From: an uncultured Bacteroidales bacterium
GTDB lineage: Bacteria > Bacteroidota > Bacteroidia > Bacteroidales > Bacteroidaceae
Length of the DNA: 64,000 nucleotides
Direction of reading: 5' to 3'
NCBI GenBank assembly: GCA_902774275.1
Contig: CACYHN010000002.1
Span: forward strand, 21,195-85,194
Position numbers and translations under genes: made by a program. Positions 13,110-21,853 of the stretch are shown piece after piece (the stretch's first letter is position 1; every line of letters starts with the position of its first letter). Below the pieces are notes generated by a model. That model ran no database searches, was not told the origin of the DNA, and was given only the letters and a program-made list of their open reading frames with translations.

Positions 13110-13118
13110 TATTTTTGC
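13110..13118 (+). promoter_or_regulatory. Exact -7 box TATTTTTGC
   Basis: It matches TAnnTTTGC 37 bases before ATG 13155. The longer in-frame start at 13104 lies upstream of the box, which supports the 13155 start. Confidence 0.55.
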
Positions 13119-13154
13119 ACATATAATAATGAGGCAAAACAGTATCGGATAAAG

Positions 13155-14018
13155 ATGAGGAAAGCATTCTTGGCATTGTTTGTGACAGGTATGACCTGTT
13201 TCAACGCATCTGCCCAGTACAATATGGAGGCATTCCGCCATATTTCAATAGGAGCAGAGGCCGGATTGCACGGTTTGGGCGTTGAGATAGCAATGCCTAT
13301 ACAGAAACATCTTGTTCTTAAGGCCGGTTACAACCTGATGCCTCCAGGTAATCTGTTATATACTGATATCCAAATTGATACAAAGGATTTTCGTCAGACC
13401 CAGGAGGAGTATGACAATACAATGCATTTCCAATACAAATTTCAGGATAAAGCTATAGTCAATGCCGGGGTGCAGATGGGTATGGCCAACATTAAAGCTA
13501 TGCTGAACTGGTATCCTGTCGCTTCGGGGCGGTTCTATTTTGCAGGTGGCGTCTATTACACGCCTTCTGCACATCAGGATGACCCGTTTATTGAAATCAG
13601 TGGAAATGTCAATGATAATGATTGGGCGGCCTTGGCTGAACTTAATAAAAAAGTGCCGGACCCGAACAGGCCTGATGGCAAGAGGGAACTTATACTTGCT
13701 ACGATAAGCGGAAAGGAATACGCCTTATTTGAAAAAGACGGACACGGACATATGCTTGCTGATTTCAAGATGGATCCTTTAAAGTATTATCTGGGCTTTG
13801 GGATAGGTCGTTGCGTCCCTAACGGTAGGTTGGGATTGCAATTGGAAGCAGGTGCTATGGTTTACCACAATTCATCTATACGTTGTCAGAATCAAGAGAT
13901 GGAATTGAAGTCAGTAGGTGACTCTTTTGGAAGTGATGCAGAGGAGATTCTGGACTATGTTGACAAGTATCCCATTTATCCGCAGGTAACTCTGCGTCTG
14001 TGTTTCCGTGTGCTATGA
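13155..14018 (+). CDS. Predicted outer-membrane beta-barrel protein, unknown function
   Basis: 287 residues with the signal peptide MRKAFLALFVTGMTCFNASAQ. The mature part has alternating amphipathic strands (HLVLKAGYNLMPP, AGVQMGMANIKAMLNWYP, RFYFAGGVYYTP) and ends in VTLRLCFRVL, typical of a small outer-membrane barrel. I do not recognise a characterised family. It is transcribed alone from the box at 13110 and followed 53 bases later by the GH97 gene. A structural or porin-like role is only a guess. Confidence 0.75.
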   Translation: MRKAFLALFVTGMTCFNASAQYNMEAFRHISIGAEAGLHGLGVEIAMPIQKHLVLKAGYNLMPPGNLLYTDIQIDTKDFRQTQEEYDNTMHFQYKFQDKAIVNAGVQMGMANIKAMLNWYPVASGRFYFAGGVYYTPSAHQDDPFIEISGNVNDNDWAALAELNKKVPDPNRPDGKRELILATISGKEYALFEKDGHGHMLADFKMDPLKYYLGFGIGRCVPNGRLGLQLEAGAMVYHNSSIRCQNQEMELKSVGDSFGSDAEEILDYVDKYPIYPQVTLRLCFRVL

Positions 14019-14071
14019 TAATTTGATTGAGAATTACGCTGAATAATATTTGAAAACTTACACTAACTGTT

Positions 14072-16081
14072 ATGAAAAAACTATTTTTATGTTTTGCTTT
14101 CGTGGCTTTGGGCCTGATGGCTCAGGCGCAGGAGAGTGCCGTATCTGATCTCAAGAGTCCTGACGGCCGCCTTGTCGTTTCATTTAATCTTACTGAAACT
14201 GACAGTCCCGTTTATTCTGTCAAGTATGACGGAAAACAGATGCTTGAGGATTCGCCGATAGGTATCATGCTTGATCTGGGTTCAAAACCTACACTTGAGG
14301 GGCTGCCTCAGGGACGTGAGGCAGGAAACGGTGATTTCACCAAGAACTTGAGCCTTGTAGAGTGCCGTACTGAAAGTTCTAATGTGGATTATACCATAGA
14401 CCGTATAAAAACCGCTCATGTGAGCCATGCATATAACGCTGCAGTAATCGTGTTGAGGAATGCTGCACGTGAGACTATAGAGTTTGAGTTCCGCGTGAGT
14501 AACAATGATATTGCAATACGTTACAATATACCTAAGCCTCGCCAGCGTGCAAGCACCCGTGTGCTGTTTGAGAATACCGGATTCCGTTTCCCTGACGGCA
14601 CAACCACATTCCTCACTCCGCAGAGTGACGCCATGATAGGCTGGCAGCGCAGTAAGCCCAGCTATGAGGAGGGCTATTCCAATGATGGCCAGATGAACGT
14701 ACGTTCACAGTATGGTCACGGCTACACATTCCCTGGCCTGTTCCATGTAGGACAGAACGGTTGGGTGCTGCTTTGCGAAACCGGTGTAAGCAGCAGCTAC
14801 TGCGGTTCACGTCTGGGTGACTGCAAGGATAACACCTACAAGATAGAGTTCCCTATGCCCGATGAGAACAATGGTATAGGTACTGTTTGCCCTGCCATGC
14901 GTCTGCCGGGTTCAACTCCTTGGCGTACCATTACCGTGGGTGCTGACCTTAAGCCAATAGTTGAGACTACTGTGATGTGGGATTACGTTGAACCGCTTTA
15001 TGAGGCTCATCACGATTATAAGTATGGCCGCAGTACCTGGAGCTGGATTGTATGGCAAGATGCATCATGCAACTGGGATGATCAGGTCAAGTTCATAGAT
15101 CTGGCAAGCGCTATGGGTTGGGAGTATATCCTGATTGATGCAGGTTGGGATGAGAACATTGGCTATGAGCGCATGGAGCAGCTCATCAAGTACGCCAATT
15201 CAAAGAAAGTGGATGTATTCCTGTGGTACAGTTCAAGCGGTTACTGGAATGATATAGTACAGAGTCCCATCAACCGTATGGATAACTCTATCATACGCAA
15301 GCAGGAGATGGCTTGGCTAGAGAAGGTGGGCTGCAAGGGAATCAAGGTTGATTTCTGGGGCGGTGACAAGCAGGAGACCATCCGTCTTTATGAGGAGGTG
15401 CTTTCTGATGCCAATGACCACGGAATCATGTGCATATTCCACGGCTGCACACTGCCTCGCGGATGGGAGAGAATGTATCCCAACTACGTAGGATCTGAGG
15501 CTGTGCTTGCATCGGAGAACATGTATTTTGGACAGGGCTCATGTGATGAGGAGGCATTTAAGGCTACCCTGCATCCCTTTATCCGTAACACCGTGGGCTG
15601 CATGGAGTTTGGAGGCTGCTTCATGAACCGCATACTGAACAAGCAGAACAGCGGGCGCGGATCACAGCTCAAGACCACTCCCATATTCCAGATTGCAACT
15701 GAGGTCATTTTCCAGAATCCCATTCAGAACATAGCCATCTGCCCCAACAACCTGGAGGATGCTCCTAAGATCTGCATGGATTGGCTGCGTGATGCTCCCA
15801 CTACATGGACTGAGACACGCTTCCTGGACGGTTATCCCGGCAAGTACGTTATACTGGCTCGCAAGAGCACCGACGGTCGTTGGTTCGTGGCTGGTCTGAA
15901 CGCAACCGGTGAGGTTATCAAGTCTAAGATAGACCTCTCATTCTTGGGTGATGGTGAGGTTAAGTTTTATACAGATGACAAGAAAACCAAGGAGCCGTCA
16001 CTGAGTACTCTCAAGCTCAAGACCAAGAAGCCTTATCAGTTTGAGATTCAGCCCAGTGGAGCTACTATGATAATGAAATAA
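14072..16081 (+). CDS. Glycoside hydrolase family 97 (retaining, alpha-galactosidase-like)
   Basis: 669 residues with signal peptide MKKLFLCFAFVALGLMAQAQ. N-terminal beta-super-sandwich (to about residue 290), TIM barrel (about 290-560) and C-terminal sandwich, the layout of GH97 (SusB family). The barrel motif GIKVDFWGGDKQ puts Asp427 at the nucleophile position of retaining GH97 members. The inverting SusB subgroup lacks this Asp, so an alpha-galactosidase-type activity is more likely than starch alpha-glucosidase. Candidate acid/base residues are Glu476 or Glu482. It is likely periplasmic. The lipoprotein at 16109 follows after 27 bases. Confidence 0.9.
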   Translation: MKKLFLCFAFVALGLMAQAQESAVSDLKSPDGRLVVSFNLTETDSPVYSVKYDGKQMLEDSPIGIMLDLGSKPTLEGLPQGREAGNGDFTKNLSLVECRTESSNVDYTIDRIKTAHVSHAYNAAVIVLRNAARETIEFEFRVSNNDIAIRYNIPKPRQRASTRVLFENTGFRFPDGTTTFLTPQSDAMIGWQRSKPSYEEGYSNDGQMNVRSQYGHGYTFPGLFHVGQNGWVLLCETGVSSSYCGSRLGDCKDNTYKIEFPMPDENNGIGTVCPAMRLPGSTPWRTITVGADLKPIVETTVMWDYVEPLYEAHHDYKYGRSTWSWIVWQDASCNWDDQVKFIDLASAMGWEYILIDAGWDENIGYERMEQLIKYANSKKVDVFLWYSSSGYWNDIVQSPINRMDNSIIRKQEMAWLEKVGCKGIKVDFWGGDKQETIRLYEEVLSDANDHGIMCIFHGCTLPRGWERMYPNYVGSEAVLASENMYFGQGSCDEEAFKATLHPFIRNTVGCMEFGGCFMNRILNKQNSGRGSQLKTTPIFQIATEVIFQNPIQNIAICPNNLEDAPKICMDWLRDAPTTWTETRFLDGYPGKYVILARKSTDGRWFVAGLNATGEVIKSKIDLSFLGDGEVKFYTDDKKTKEPSLSTLKLKTKKPYQFEIQPSGATMIMK

Positions 16082-16108
16082 CATTATTTTTTAAACATAA
16101 AAAAGACT

Positions 16109-16663
16109 ATGAGAAAGATTTTTTGTTTTGTTGCAGTAGCTGCACTTCTGGCGTGCACTGTATCATGCGGCGTGTTAGGTATTGGAGGCAACTCTGACGG
16201 TTCTGTTAACGGACAGACATCAGGTGCCGCTCTTAAAAGCCTTTACTCTCAGTACAAGACAGACGGAAAGGTTGATCTGGCTAACCTGAACAATGTTGTC
16301 AGCATGGCTCAGCTTGTAAACGGTATTCAGGGACTTAAGAATGTTGATGACAAGAGTAAGTTCTACGGAGATTTTGCCGCAGGTCTTATCTTGGGTTCAA
16401 ACAATCTTGTAACACAGCAGACCTCTAATCCTGTTACCAGCACTCTTCAGGGTCTTGTACAGGGTACTGACCTGACTGCTATCGCAGCTGCCGGTCTGGC
16501 TGCCGCTGCCCAGTCCAAGCAGGGTCAGCAGGTTCAGCAGACTGCTACTACCGCAAGCAACAATGTTGCCAATACTGTTCAGGCTATCTCTGAGACTACA
16601 GCCGGTGTAACAAACACCCTGTCATCACTTGCCACCATATTCAACATGTTTGGCGGTAAATAA
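16109..16663 (+). CDS. Small alanine/glutamine-rich lipoprotein, unknown function
   Basis: 184 residues. It has a lipoprotein signal MRKIFCFVAVAALLAC with the lipobox ending at Cys16; a second Cys-Gly follows at position 20-21. The middle has LKSLYSQYKTDGKVDLANLNN. The C-terminal third is rich in Ala, Gln and Thr (AAAGLAAAAQSKQGQQVQQ) and predicted helical. I recognise no named family. It lies 27 bases after the GH97 gene and ends before a strong terminator, so the two may form a short operon. Confidence 0.75.
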   Translation: MRKIFCFVAVAALLACTVSCGVLGIGGNSDGSVNGQTSGAALKSLYSQYKTDGKVDLANLNNVVSMAQLVNGIQGLKNVDDKSKFYGDFAAGLILGSNNLVTQQTSNPVTSTLQGLVQGTDLTAIAAAGLAAAAQSKQGQQVQQTATTASNNVANTVQAISETTAGVTNTLSSLATIFNMFGGK

Positions 16664-16683
16664 AAAATTCCATTAACTAGTTT

Positions 16684-16716
16684 AAGAATCCTTGCCAACC
16701 GGTGAGGGTTCTTTTT
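16684..16716 (+). terminator. Rho-independent terminator after the lipoprotein gene
   Basis: AAGAATCCTTGCC (16684-16696), loop AACC, GGTGAGGGTTCTT (16701-16713), then T residues. Thirteen pairs including some G-U. Confidence 0.75.
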
Positions 16717-16724
16717 ATACCTCC

Positions 16725-16917
16725 GCGGAACTATCAGATTGGGGAGACAACGTTCCGAGGCTACTCAGCCTCCTTTCCGGACCCTAAACGTCGAACTCGG
16801 CATTTTTAGTCCCCTATGGGGCCTAACATGCCTCAAACATGCGCCGTTCTTAACGGGATCCTCCAAGGGGCTTCGCTTACGCCTCTTCACTGATGCTCCC
16901 CAATCCGATAGTTCCGC
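16725..16917 (-). ncRNA. Structured intergenic repeat (family SR1), intact copy
   Basis: 193 nt closed by 22-bp inverted arms (16725-16746 and 16896-16917). In minus orientation it contains the hairpin CCGTT-AAG-AACGG, a CCCC/GGGG hairpin inside a GGCAT/ATGCC helix, the conserved blocks GGATCCCGTTAAGAACGG and GAGTTCGACGTTTAGGG, and an ACGTT/AACGT helix. A second copy, split by the IS element, lies at 39369-41144 with the same blocks but different, still complementary stems. Just outside the arm, TTTCCCTTTGCAGGA (minus strand, 16918-16932) is conserved in both copies and resembles a -7 box. No reading frame is conserved. I do not know its function; it is treated as a candidate RNA. Confidence 0.6.
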
Positions 16918-16980
16918 TCCTGCAAAGGGAAAAAGAATCATACCCTTAAAAATTGATATGCTCTGAATTCTGCATTAGCT
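16918..16980. other. Spacer between two structured elements
   Basis: It holds the conserved flank of SR1 (16918-16932) and an otherwise featureless AT-rich stretch. I see no gene in it. Confidence 0.5.
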
Positions 16981-17206
16981 GTTCTTTAGTGAGAATTTTG
17001 GGGTATCGGTATCAGAAACCATGGCCGCCCGTGGGCTTGTGAACCGACGAACGAAGAGAGAGTAGAGGAAGCTTGCTTACTCTACCGAACGAGGAGGAGG
17101 TCTAGAACGTAGTTCTGAACGGGAGGGGCCCGCTGCGAAGCAGTGGGAGGGATAGCGCGAAGCGCGTAGTTTCAGATACTGATACCCCAAAATTCCACTA
17201 AAGAAC
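16981..17206. repeat. Terminal-stem element with 38-39 nt inverted repeats (SR2)
   Basis: Arms 16981-17019 (begins GTTCTTTAGTGAGAATTTTG) and 17169-17206 (ends ATTCCACTAAAGAAC) are complementary over about 35 of 38 positions. Between them are further hairpins: AGAAC-GTA-GTTCT, CCCGCTGC-GAA-GCAGTGGG and GCGC-GAA-GCGC. No open reading frame of note and no clear target-site duplication. It may be a MITE-like element or a structured RNA. It ends 33 bases upstream of the lysS -7 box. Confidence 0.7.
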
Positions 17207-17239
17207 TGCGATCTATAAAAATAGCAGGATATTTTTTAG

Positions 17240-17248
17240 TATCTTTGC
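17240..17248 (+). promoter_or_regulatory. Exact -7 box TATCTTTGC of lysS
   Basis: A perfect TAnnTTTGC match 21 bases before ATG 17270. Confidence 0.65.
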
Positions 17249-17269
17249 AGGTTGAAATAAGATAAACAA

Positions 17270-18778
17270 ATGGAATTAAGCGATCAGGAACAATTCAGGA
17301 GAGAGAGTTTGAAGGAGTTGCGTGCTATGGGTATCGATCCGTACCCCGCAGCAATGTATCCCACAAACGCTTTTGCCGCTGAGATAAAGGAGAATTTCAA
17401 AGATGATGCAGAGCCCCGTCAGGTATGCGTAGCAGGCCGTATGATGAGCCGCCGTATCATGGGCAAGGCATCGTTCATAGAGTTGATGGATTCAACAGGC
17501 CGTATTCAGGTCTATATCACCCGTGATGACATCTGTCCCGATGAGGAGGACAAAGAGATGTACAACAAGGTCTTCAAGAAACTTCTTGACATTGGTGATT
17601 TCATCGGCATTGAAGGTTTTGTATTCCGCACACAGATGGGTGAGATTACAATTCACGCAAAGAAACTCACGGTGCTCTCCAAGTCACTGCGTCCGCTGCC
17701 TATCGTGAAGTATAAGGACGGTGTGGCATATGATAAGTTTGATGATCCTGACCTGCGTTACCGCATGCGTTATGTTGACCTGGTGGTTAACGAGGGCGTA
17801 AAGGAGACATTCCTCAAGCGTACCAAGGTTATCCGCACTCTGCGTTCAGTTCTTGACGAGGCCGGTTACACTGAGGTTGAGACCCCGATATTGCAGTCCA
17901 TCCCCGGAGGTGCCAGCGCACGTCCGTTCATCACACACCATAATACCCTTGACATAGACCTCTACTGCCGTATCGCAACCGAGCTCTATCTGAAGCGTCT
18001 TATCGTAGGCGGTTTTGAAGGTGTTTACGAGATTGGCAAGAATTTCCGTAACGAGGGTATGGACCGCACCCATAATCCTGAGTTTACTTGTATGGAGCTT
18101 TATGTGGCTTACAAGGACTACAACTGGATGATGGATTTCACGGAGAAACTGCTTGAGAAGATCGCAATAGAGACCAACGGTACCACAAAGGTTATGGTAG
18201 GTGAGAACGAGGTTGATTTCAAGGCTCCCTACCGCCGTCTGCCTATCCTTGAGGCTATCAAGGAGAAGACAGGATATGACCTGGAGGGCATGAGTGAGGA
18301 AGAGATGCGTGAGGTTGCCAAGAAATGTGGCGTTGAGGTAACACCCTCAATGGGCAAGGGTAAGCTCATTGACGAGATATTCGGCGAGACCTGTGAGGGT
18401 ACTTTCATACAGCCTACATTCATCACTGACTATCCGGTAGAGATGTCACCCCTTACCAAGATGCACCGCAGCAAGCCCGGTCTTACCGAGCGTTTTGAGC
18501 TGATGGTGAACGGCAAGGAGCTGGCCAATGCATATAGCGAGCTCAATGATCCCATTGATCAGTATGAGCGTTTTCAGGATCAGCTGCGTCTTAGCCAGAA
18601 GGGTGATGACGAGGCTATGTTCATTGATCAGGACTTTGTGCGTGCACTGGAGTACGGTATGCCTCCCACAAGCGGTATAGGCATCGGCATAGACCGTCTG
18701 GTTATGCTTATGACCGGACAGCAGGCTATTCAGGAGGTGCTGTTCTTCCCGCAGATGAAACCTGAAAGCAAAGACTAA
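17270..18778 (+). CDS. lysS: Lysyl-tRNA synthetase, class II
   Basis: 502 residues. It charges tRNA-Lys using ATP in the cytoplasm. The N-terminal OB-fold anticodon-binding domain (about residues 55-150, VCVAGRMMSRRIMGKASF) is followed by the class II catalytic core. Motif 2 is FRNEGMDRTHNPEFT near residue 258 and motif 3 is GIGIGIDRLVMLMTG near residue 468. It is the first gene of lysS-gpsA-pgi-HAD, with gaps of 14-19 bases and its own -7 box at 17240, so the four are probably one operon. The protein ends soon after motif 3, without a long C-terminal extension. Confidence 0.97.
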   Translation: MELSDQEQFRRESLKELRAMGIDPYPAAMYPTNAFAAEIKENFKDDAEPRQVCVAGRMMSRRIMGKASFIELMDSTGRIQVYITRDDICPDEEDKEMYNKVFKKLLDIGDFIGIEGFVFRTQMGEITIHAKKLTVLSKSLRPLPIVKYKDGVAYDKFDDPDLRYRMRYVDLVVNEGVKETFLKRTKVIRTLRSVLDEAGYTEVETPILQSIPGGASARPFITHHNTLDIDLYCRIATELYLKRLIVGGFEGVYEIGKNFRNEGMDRTHNPEFTCMELYVAYKDYNWMMDFTEKLLEKIAIETNGTTKVMVGENEVDFKAPYRRLPILEAIKEKTGYDLEGMSEEEMREVAKKCGVEVTPSMGKGKLIDEIFGETCEGTFIQPTFITDYPVEMSPLTKMHRSKPGLTERFELMVNGKELANAYSELNDPIDQYERFQDQLRLSQKGDDEAMFIDQDFVRALEYGMPPTSGIGIGIDRLVMLMTGQQAIQEVLFFPQMKPESKD

Positions 18779-18792
18779 AAATATATAGAGTT

Positions 18793-19794
18793 ATGGCAAT
18801 TCCACAGGGAAAACTGGCAATTATGGGTGGCGGCAGCTGGGCAACAGCAATAGCCAAGATACTGCTGTCAACTGAGGATTCCATAAACTGGTACATCCGT
18901 CGTGATGACCGTATTGCTGATTTTAAGCGTTTGGGACACAATCCGGCATACCTTTCAGGTGTGCAGTTTGATGTTAACCGCATCAATTTCTCATCGGACA
19001 TAAACCAGATTGTGAATAACTCTGAGGTGCTGGTGTTCGTGACTCCGTCACCTTACTTCAAGAGTCACATGAAGAAACTTAAGGTCAAGCTTAAGGATAA
19101 GTTCGTGGTTTCTGCAATCAAGGGTATAGTGCCTGATGACAACCTGCTTATGTCAGACTATTTCCATCGTTTTTACGGTGTCCCTGTAGAGAATATTGCT
19201 GTGGTGGCTGGTCCGTGTCATGCTGAGGAGGTGGCTCTGGAGCGTCTGTCATATCTTACAGTGGGATGTCAGGAGTTGGAGAATGCACAGGCTATAGCAC
19301 GTAAACTTACCAATTCATACGTCAAGACATCGGTATCAGAGGATGTGGCCGGAATAGAGTTCAGCTCTGTCCTTAAGAATGTCTATGCCATTGCAGCAGG
19401 TATATGCAGCGGACTCAAATACGGTGATAACTTCCAGGCTGTACTTATGTCAAATGCCATTCAGGAGATGAACGGCTTCCTTGCTACGGCCCGCCCCATG
19501 CCTAGCCGCGCAGTGAATGACTCGGTATATCTGGGAGACCTGCTGGTTACCGGTTATTCAAATTTCAGCCGTAACCGTGTGTTCGGAACCATGGTTGGTA
19601 AAGGTTATTCTGTCAAGGCTGCCCAGCTTGAGATGGAGATGATAGCAGAGGGTTACTACGGCACCAAGTGTATGAAGGAGATAAATGAGCATTATCGGGT
19701 TAATATGCCTATTCTTGATGCCATGTATAATATTCTGTATGAACATATATCGCCGGTAATAGAGATAAAACTGCTTACGGATTCATTCAAATAG
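18793..19794 (+). CDS. gpsA: Glycerol-3-phosphate dehydrogenase [NAD(P)+]
   Basis: 333 residues. It reduces dihydroxyacetone phosphate to sn-glycerol 3-phosphate for phospholipid synthesis. The dinucleotide-binding loop is MGGGSWATA (residues 10-18; GAGxWGTA in many homologues). The family motifs VSAIKGIV, AGPCHAEEV and SVLKNVYAIAAGI, the last with the catalytic Lys, are present. It lies 14 bases after lysS and 19 before pgi in the same operon. Confidence 0.95.
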   Translation: MAIPQGKLAIMGGGSWATAIAKILLSTEDSINWYIRRDDRIADFKRLGHNPAYLSGVQFDVNRINFSSDINQIVNNSEVLVFVTPSPYFKSHMKKLKVKLKDKFVVSAIKGIVPDDNLLMSDYFHRFYGVPVENIAVVAGPCHAEEVALERLSYLTVGCQELENAQAIARKLTNSYVKTSVSEDVAGIEFSSVLKNVYAIAAGICSGLKYGDNFQAVLMSNAIQEMNGFLATARPMPSRAVNDSVYLGDLLVTGYSNFSRNRVFGTMVGKGYSVKAAQLEMEMIAEGYYGTKCMKEINEHYRVNMPILDAMYNILYEHISPVIEIKLLTDSFK

Positions 19795-19813
19795 AAACTG
19801 ATTCTAAAGGACT

Positions 19814-21157
19814 ATGATTAAGATTGATATTTCACGGATTCTTGATTTCATTCCGCAGAGTGAGATTAAGGCGCTTGAGCCCCAGGTGAAAGATGCCATT
19901 CTCAAATTGGAGAACGGTAGTGGAGCAGGCAATGACTTTATTGGATGGATGAATCTGGCCTCAAAGAGTGATAGCGGTCTTATTGATGCCATTGAGGATA
20001 CTGCTAAGGTTCTGCGTGAAAACTGTGAAGTGGTTATTGTGGCAGGTATTGGCGGTAGCTATCTTGGTTCACGTGCTGTCATAGAGGCTCTCAGCAATTC
20101 TTTCAGTCAGTCTATTCTGGACGGCAAGAATCCGCAGATAATATTTGCCGGTCAAAATATAAGTGAAGATTATCTGTTTGAACTTGCTGAGTATATCAGG
20201 AATAAAAAGTTCGGCATTATAAACATCTCCAAGTCAGGTACTACTACTGAGACTGCTTTGGCATTCCGCCTGCTCAAGAAGCAGTGCGAGGATCAGCGTG
20301 GTAAGGAGATGGCCCGTAAGGTTATTGTTGCCATTACTGATGCCAAGCGCGGTGCAGCCCGTATATGTGCAGATAAGGAGGGGTATCGCAGTTTCATCAT
20401 ACCAGATAATGTGGGCGGACGTTTCTCTGTCCTCACTCCTGTAGGTCTGCTTCCGATAGCTGTAGCCGGATTTGACATCCGTCAGCTTTTAAGGGGTGCT
20501 GCCGATATGGAGGCATTGACCACCAGCTCAACTCCATTTGAAGATAATCCGTCAGCACAGTATGCAGCTGCACGCAATGCACTGTATCGCAGCGGTAAGA
20601 AGATAGAGATTCTGGCTAACTATCAGCCCAAGCTCCACTATCTGAGCGAGTGGTGGAAACAGCTCTACGGAGAGTCTGAAGGTAAGGAGGGAAAGGGTAT
20701 ATTCCCTGCTTCAGTTGACCTTTCAACAGACCTTCACTCCATGGGCCAATGGATCCAGGAGGGCGAGCGCACAATATTTGAGACGGTCATCTCTGTTGAC
20801 AAGGTTAAGCATTCCGTTCTTGTCCCTTCTGATGATGAGAATCTGGATGGGCTGAACTTCCTAGCCGGCAAGCATGTAGATGAGGTCAATAAGATGGCTG
20901 AGTTGGGAACGCGGTTAGCTCATGTGGATGGCGGTGTGCCCAATATGCGCATCATCGTTCCTGAATTGACTGAATACTGGATAGGCCAGCTTATCTATAT
21001 GTTTGAGAAGGGCTGTGGCATAAGCGGTTATGTGCTAGGGGTAAATCCCTTCAACCAGCCAGGTGTGGAGGCATATAAGAAGAATATGTTTGCCCTGCTT
21101 AACAAACCCGGATATGAGGAGGAATCAAAAAAGATTCTCTCCAGGATAAACAAGTAA
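19814..21157 (+). CDS. pgi: Glucose-6-phosphate isomerase
   Basis: 447 residues, the short bacterial PGI form. It interconverts glucose 6-phosphate and fructose 6-phosphate. The sugar-phosphate-binding SIS motif is [11 protein letters not shown] (about residues 79-89), with the Ser/Thr loop [13 protein letters not shown]. The C-terminal PGI signature [16 protein letters not shown] has the catalytic Lys. It is cytoplasmic, between gpsA and the HAD gene. Confidence 0.96.
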   Translation: MIKIDISRILDFIPQSEIKALEPQVKDAILKLENGSGAGNDFIGWMNLASKSDSGLIDAIEDTAKVLRENCEVVIVAGIGGSYLGSRAVIEALSNSFSQSILDGKNPQIIFAGQNISEDYLFELAEYIRNKKFGIINISKSGTTTETALAFRLLKKQCEDQRGKEMARKVIVAITDAKRGAARICADKEGYRSFIIPDNVGGRFSVLTPVGLLPIAVAGFDIRQLLRGAADMEALTTSSTPFEDNPSAQYAAARNALYRSGKKIEILANYQPKLHYLSEWWKQLYGESEGKEGKGIFPASVDLSTDLHSMGQWIQEGERTIFETVISVDKVKHSVLVPSDDENLDGLNFLAGKHVDEVNKMAELGTRLAHVDGGVPNMRIIVPELTEYWIGQLIYMFEKGCGISGYVLGVNPFNQPGVEAYKKNMFALLNKPGYEEESKKILSRINK

Positions 21158-21172
21158 ATTAAGATTTAGGGA

Positions 21173-21853
21173 ATGTCATTTTCACTCCGTAATAAAAGCG
21201 CCATCCTGTTTGACATGGATGGCGTTTTGTATGATTCCATGCCCAACCATTCCAAAGCTTGGAGTCAGGCTATGGAAAAGTTCGGTATGTATATGTCTCC
21301 TCATGATGTCTATATGAATGAGGGGGCAACCGGCCATGATACCGTAGTGCGCATCAGCCTGCGTGACCGTGGATATGAAGCAACACCGAGTGAGATAGAT
21401 GACATTTATAACTATAAGGCATCATTGTTCCGCTCCATGCCGGAGGCACGTGTCATGCCGGGAGCGCTTGAGGTGTTCCGCAAGGCTGCAGCAGCTGGAC
21501 TGAAGATCCTGATAGTAACAGGCTCTGGGCAGAAAAACCTTATTGAGAGGGTACAGAGGGATTTTGAAGGTTACATTACACGTGAGCGTATGGTTACAGC
21601 CTTTGAGGTGACTCGCGGTAAACCCTATCCTGATCCTTATCTGAAAGGGTTGAGTATAGCCGGTGTGTCGGCAGGTGAGGCAGTGGTTGTGGAGAATGCG
21701 CCACTTGGAATACGTGCAGGCGTAGCTGCCGGAATAGATACCATTGCAGTAAACACCGGTCCGCTGGAGGATGAGATCCTCCAGGCTGAAGGCCCTGTCA
21801 TGCTTATGCACTCCATGCAGGAGTTTGCAGACAGGTTTGAAACTCTTCTCTGA
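21173..21853 (+). CDS. HAD-superfamily phosphatase, beta-phosphoglucomutase-like
   Basis: 226 residues. Motif I FDMDGVLYDSM holds nucleophile Asp14 and acid Asp16. Motif II is ILIVTGSG, motif III RGKPYPDPYL with Lys, and motif IV VVENAPLGIRAG. The helical cap between residues 20 and 85 is the small C1 cap of the beta-phosphoglucomutase branch. The substrate is unknown; sugar phosphates are likely because it follows pgi by 15 bases. Its stop abuts the stop of convergent aroC with no spacer. Confidence 0.9.
   Translation: MSFSLRNKSAILFDMDGVLYDSMPNHSKAWSQAMEKFGMYMSPHDVYMNEGATGHDTVVRISLRDRGYEATPSEIDDIYNYKASLFRSMPEARVMPGALEVFRKAAAAGLKILIVTGSGQKNLIERVQRDFEGYITRERMVTAFEVTRGKPYPDPYLKGLSIAGVSAGEAVVVENAPLGIRAGVAAGIDTIAVNTGPLEDEILQAEGPVMLMHSMQEFADRFETLL

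Noticed and set aside
16725-16917. SR1 as a simple transposon (MITE)
   Set aside because: The terminal arms of the two copies differ at about half their positions while still pairing. Transposon ends would keep their sequence.
16739-16966. 75-codon frame across the SR1 repeat
   Set aside because: The frame is not kept in the second copy, whereas the base pairing is.
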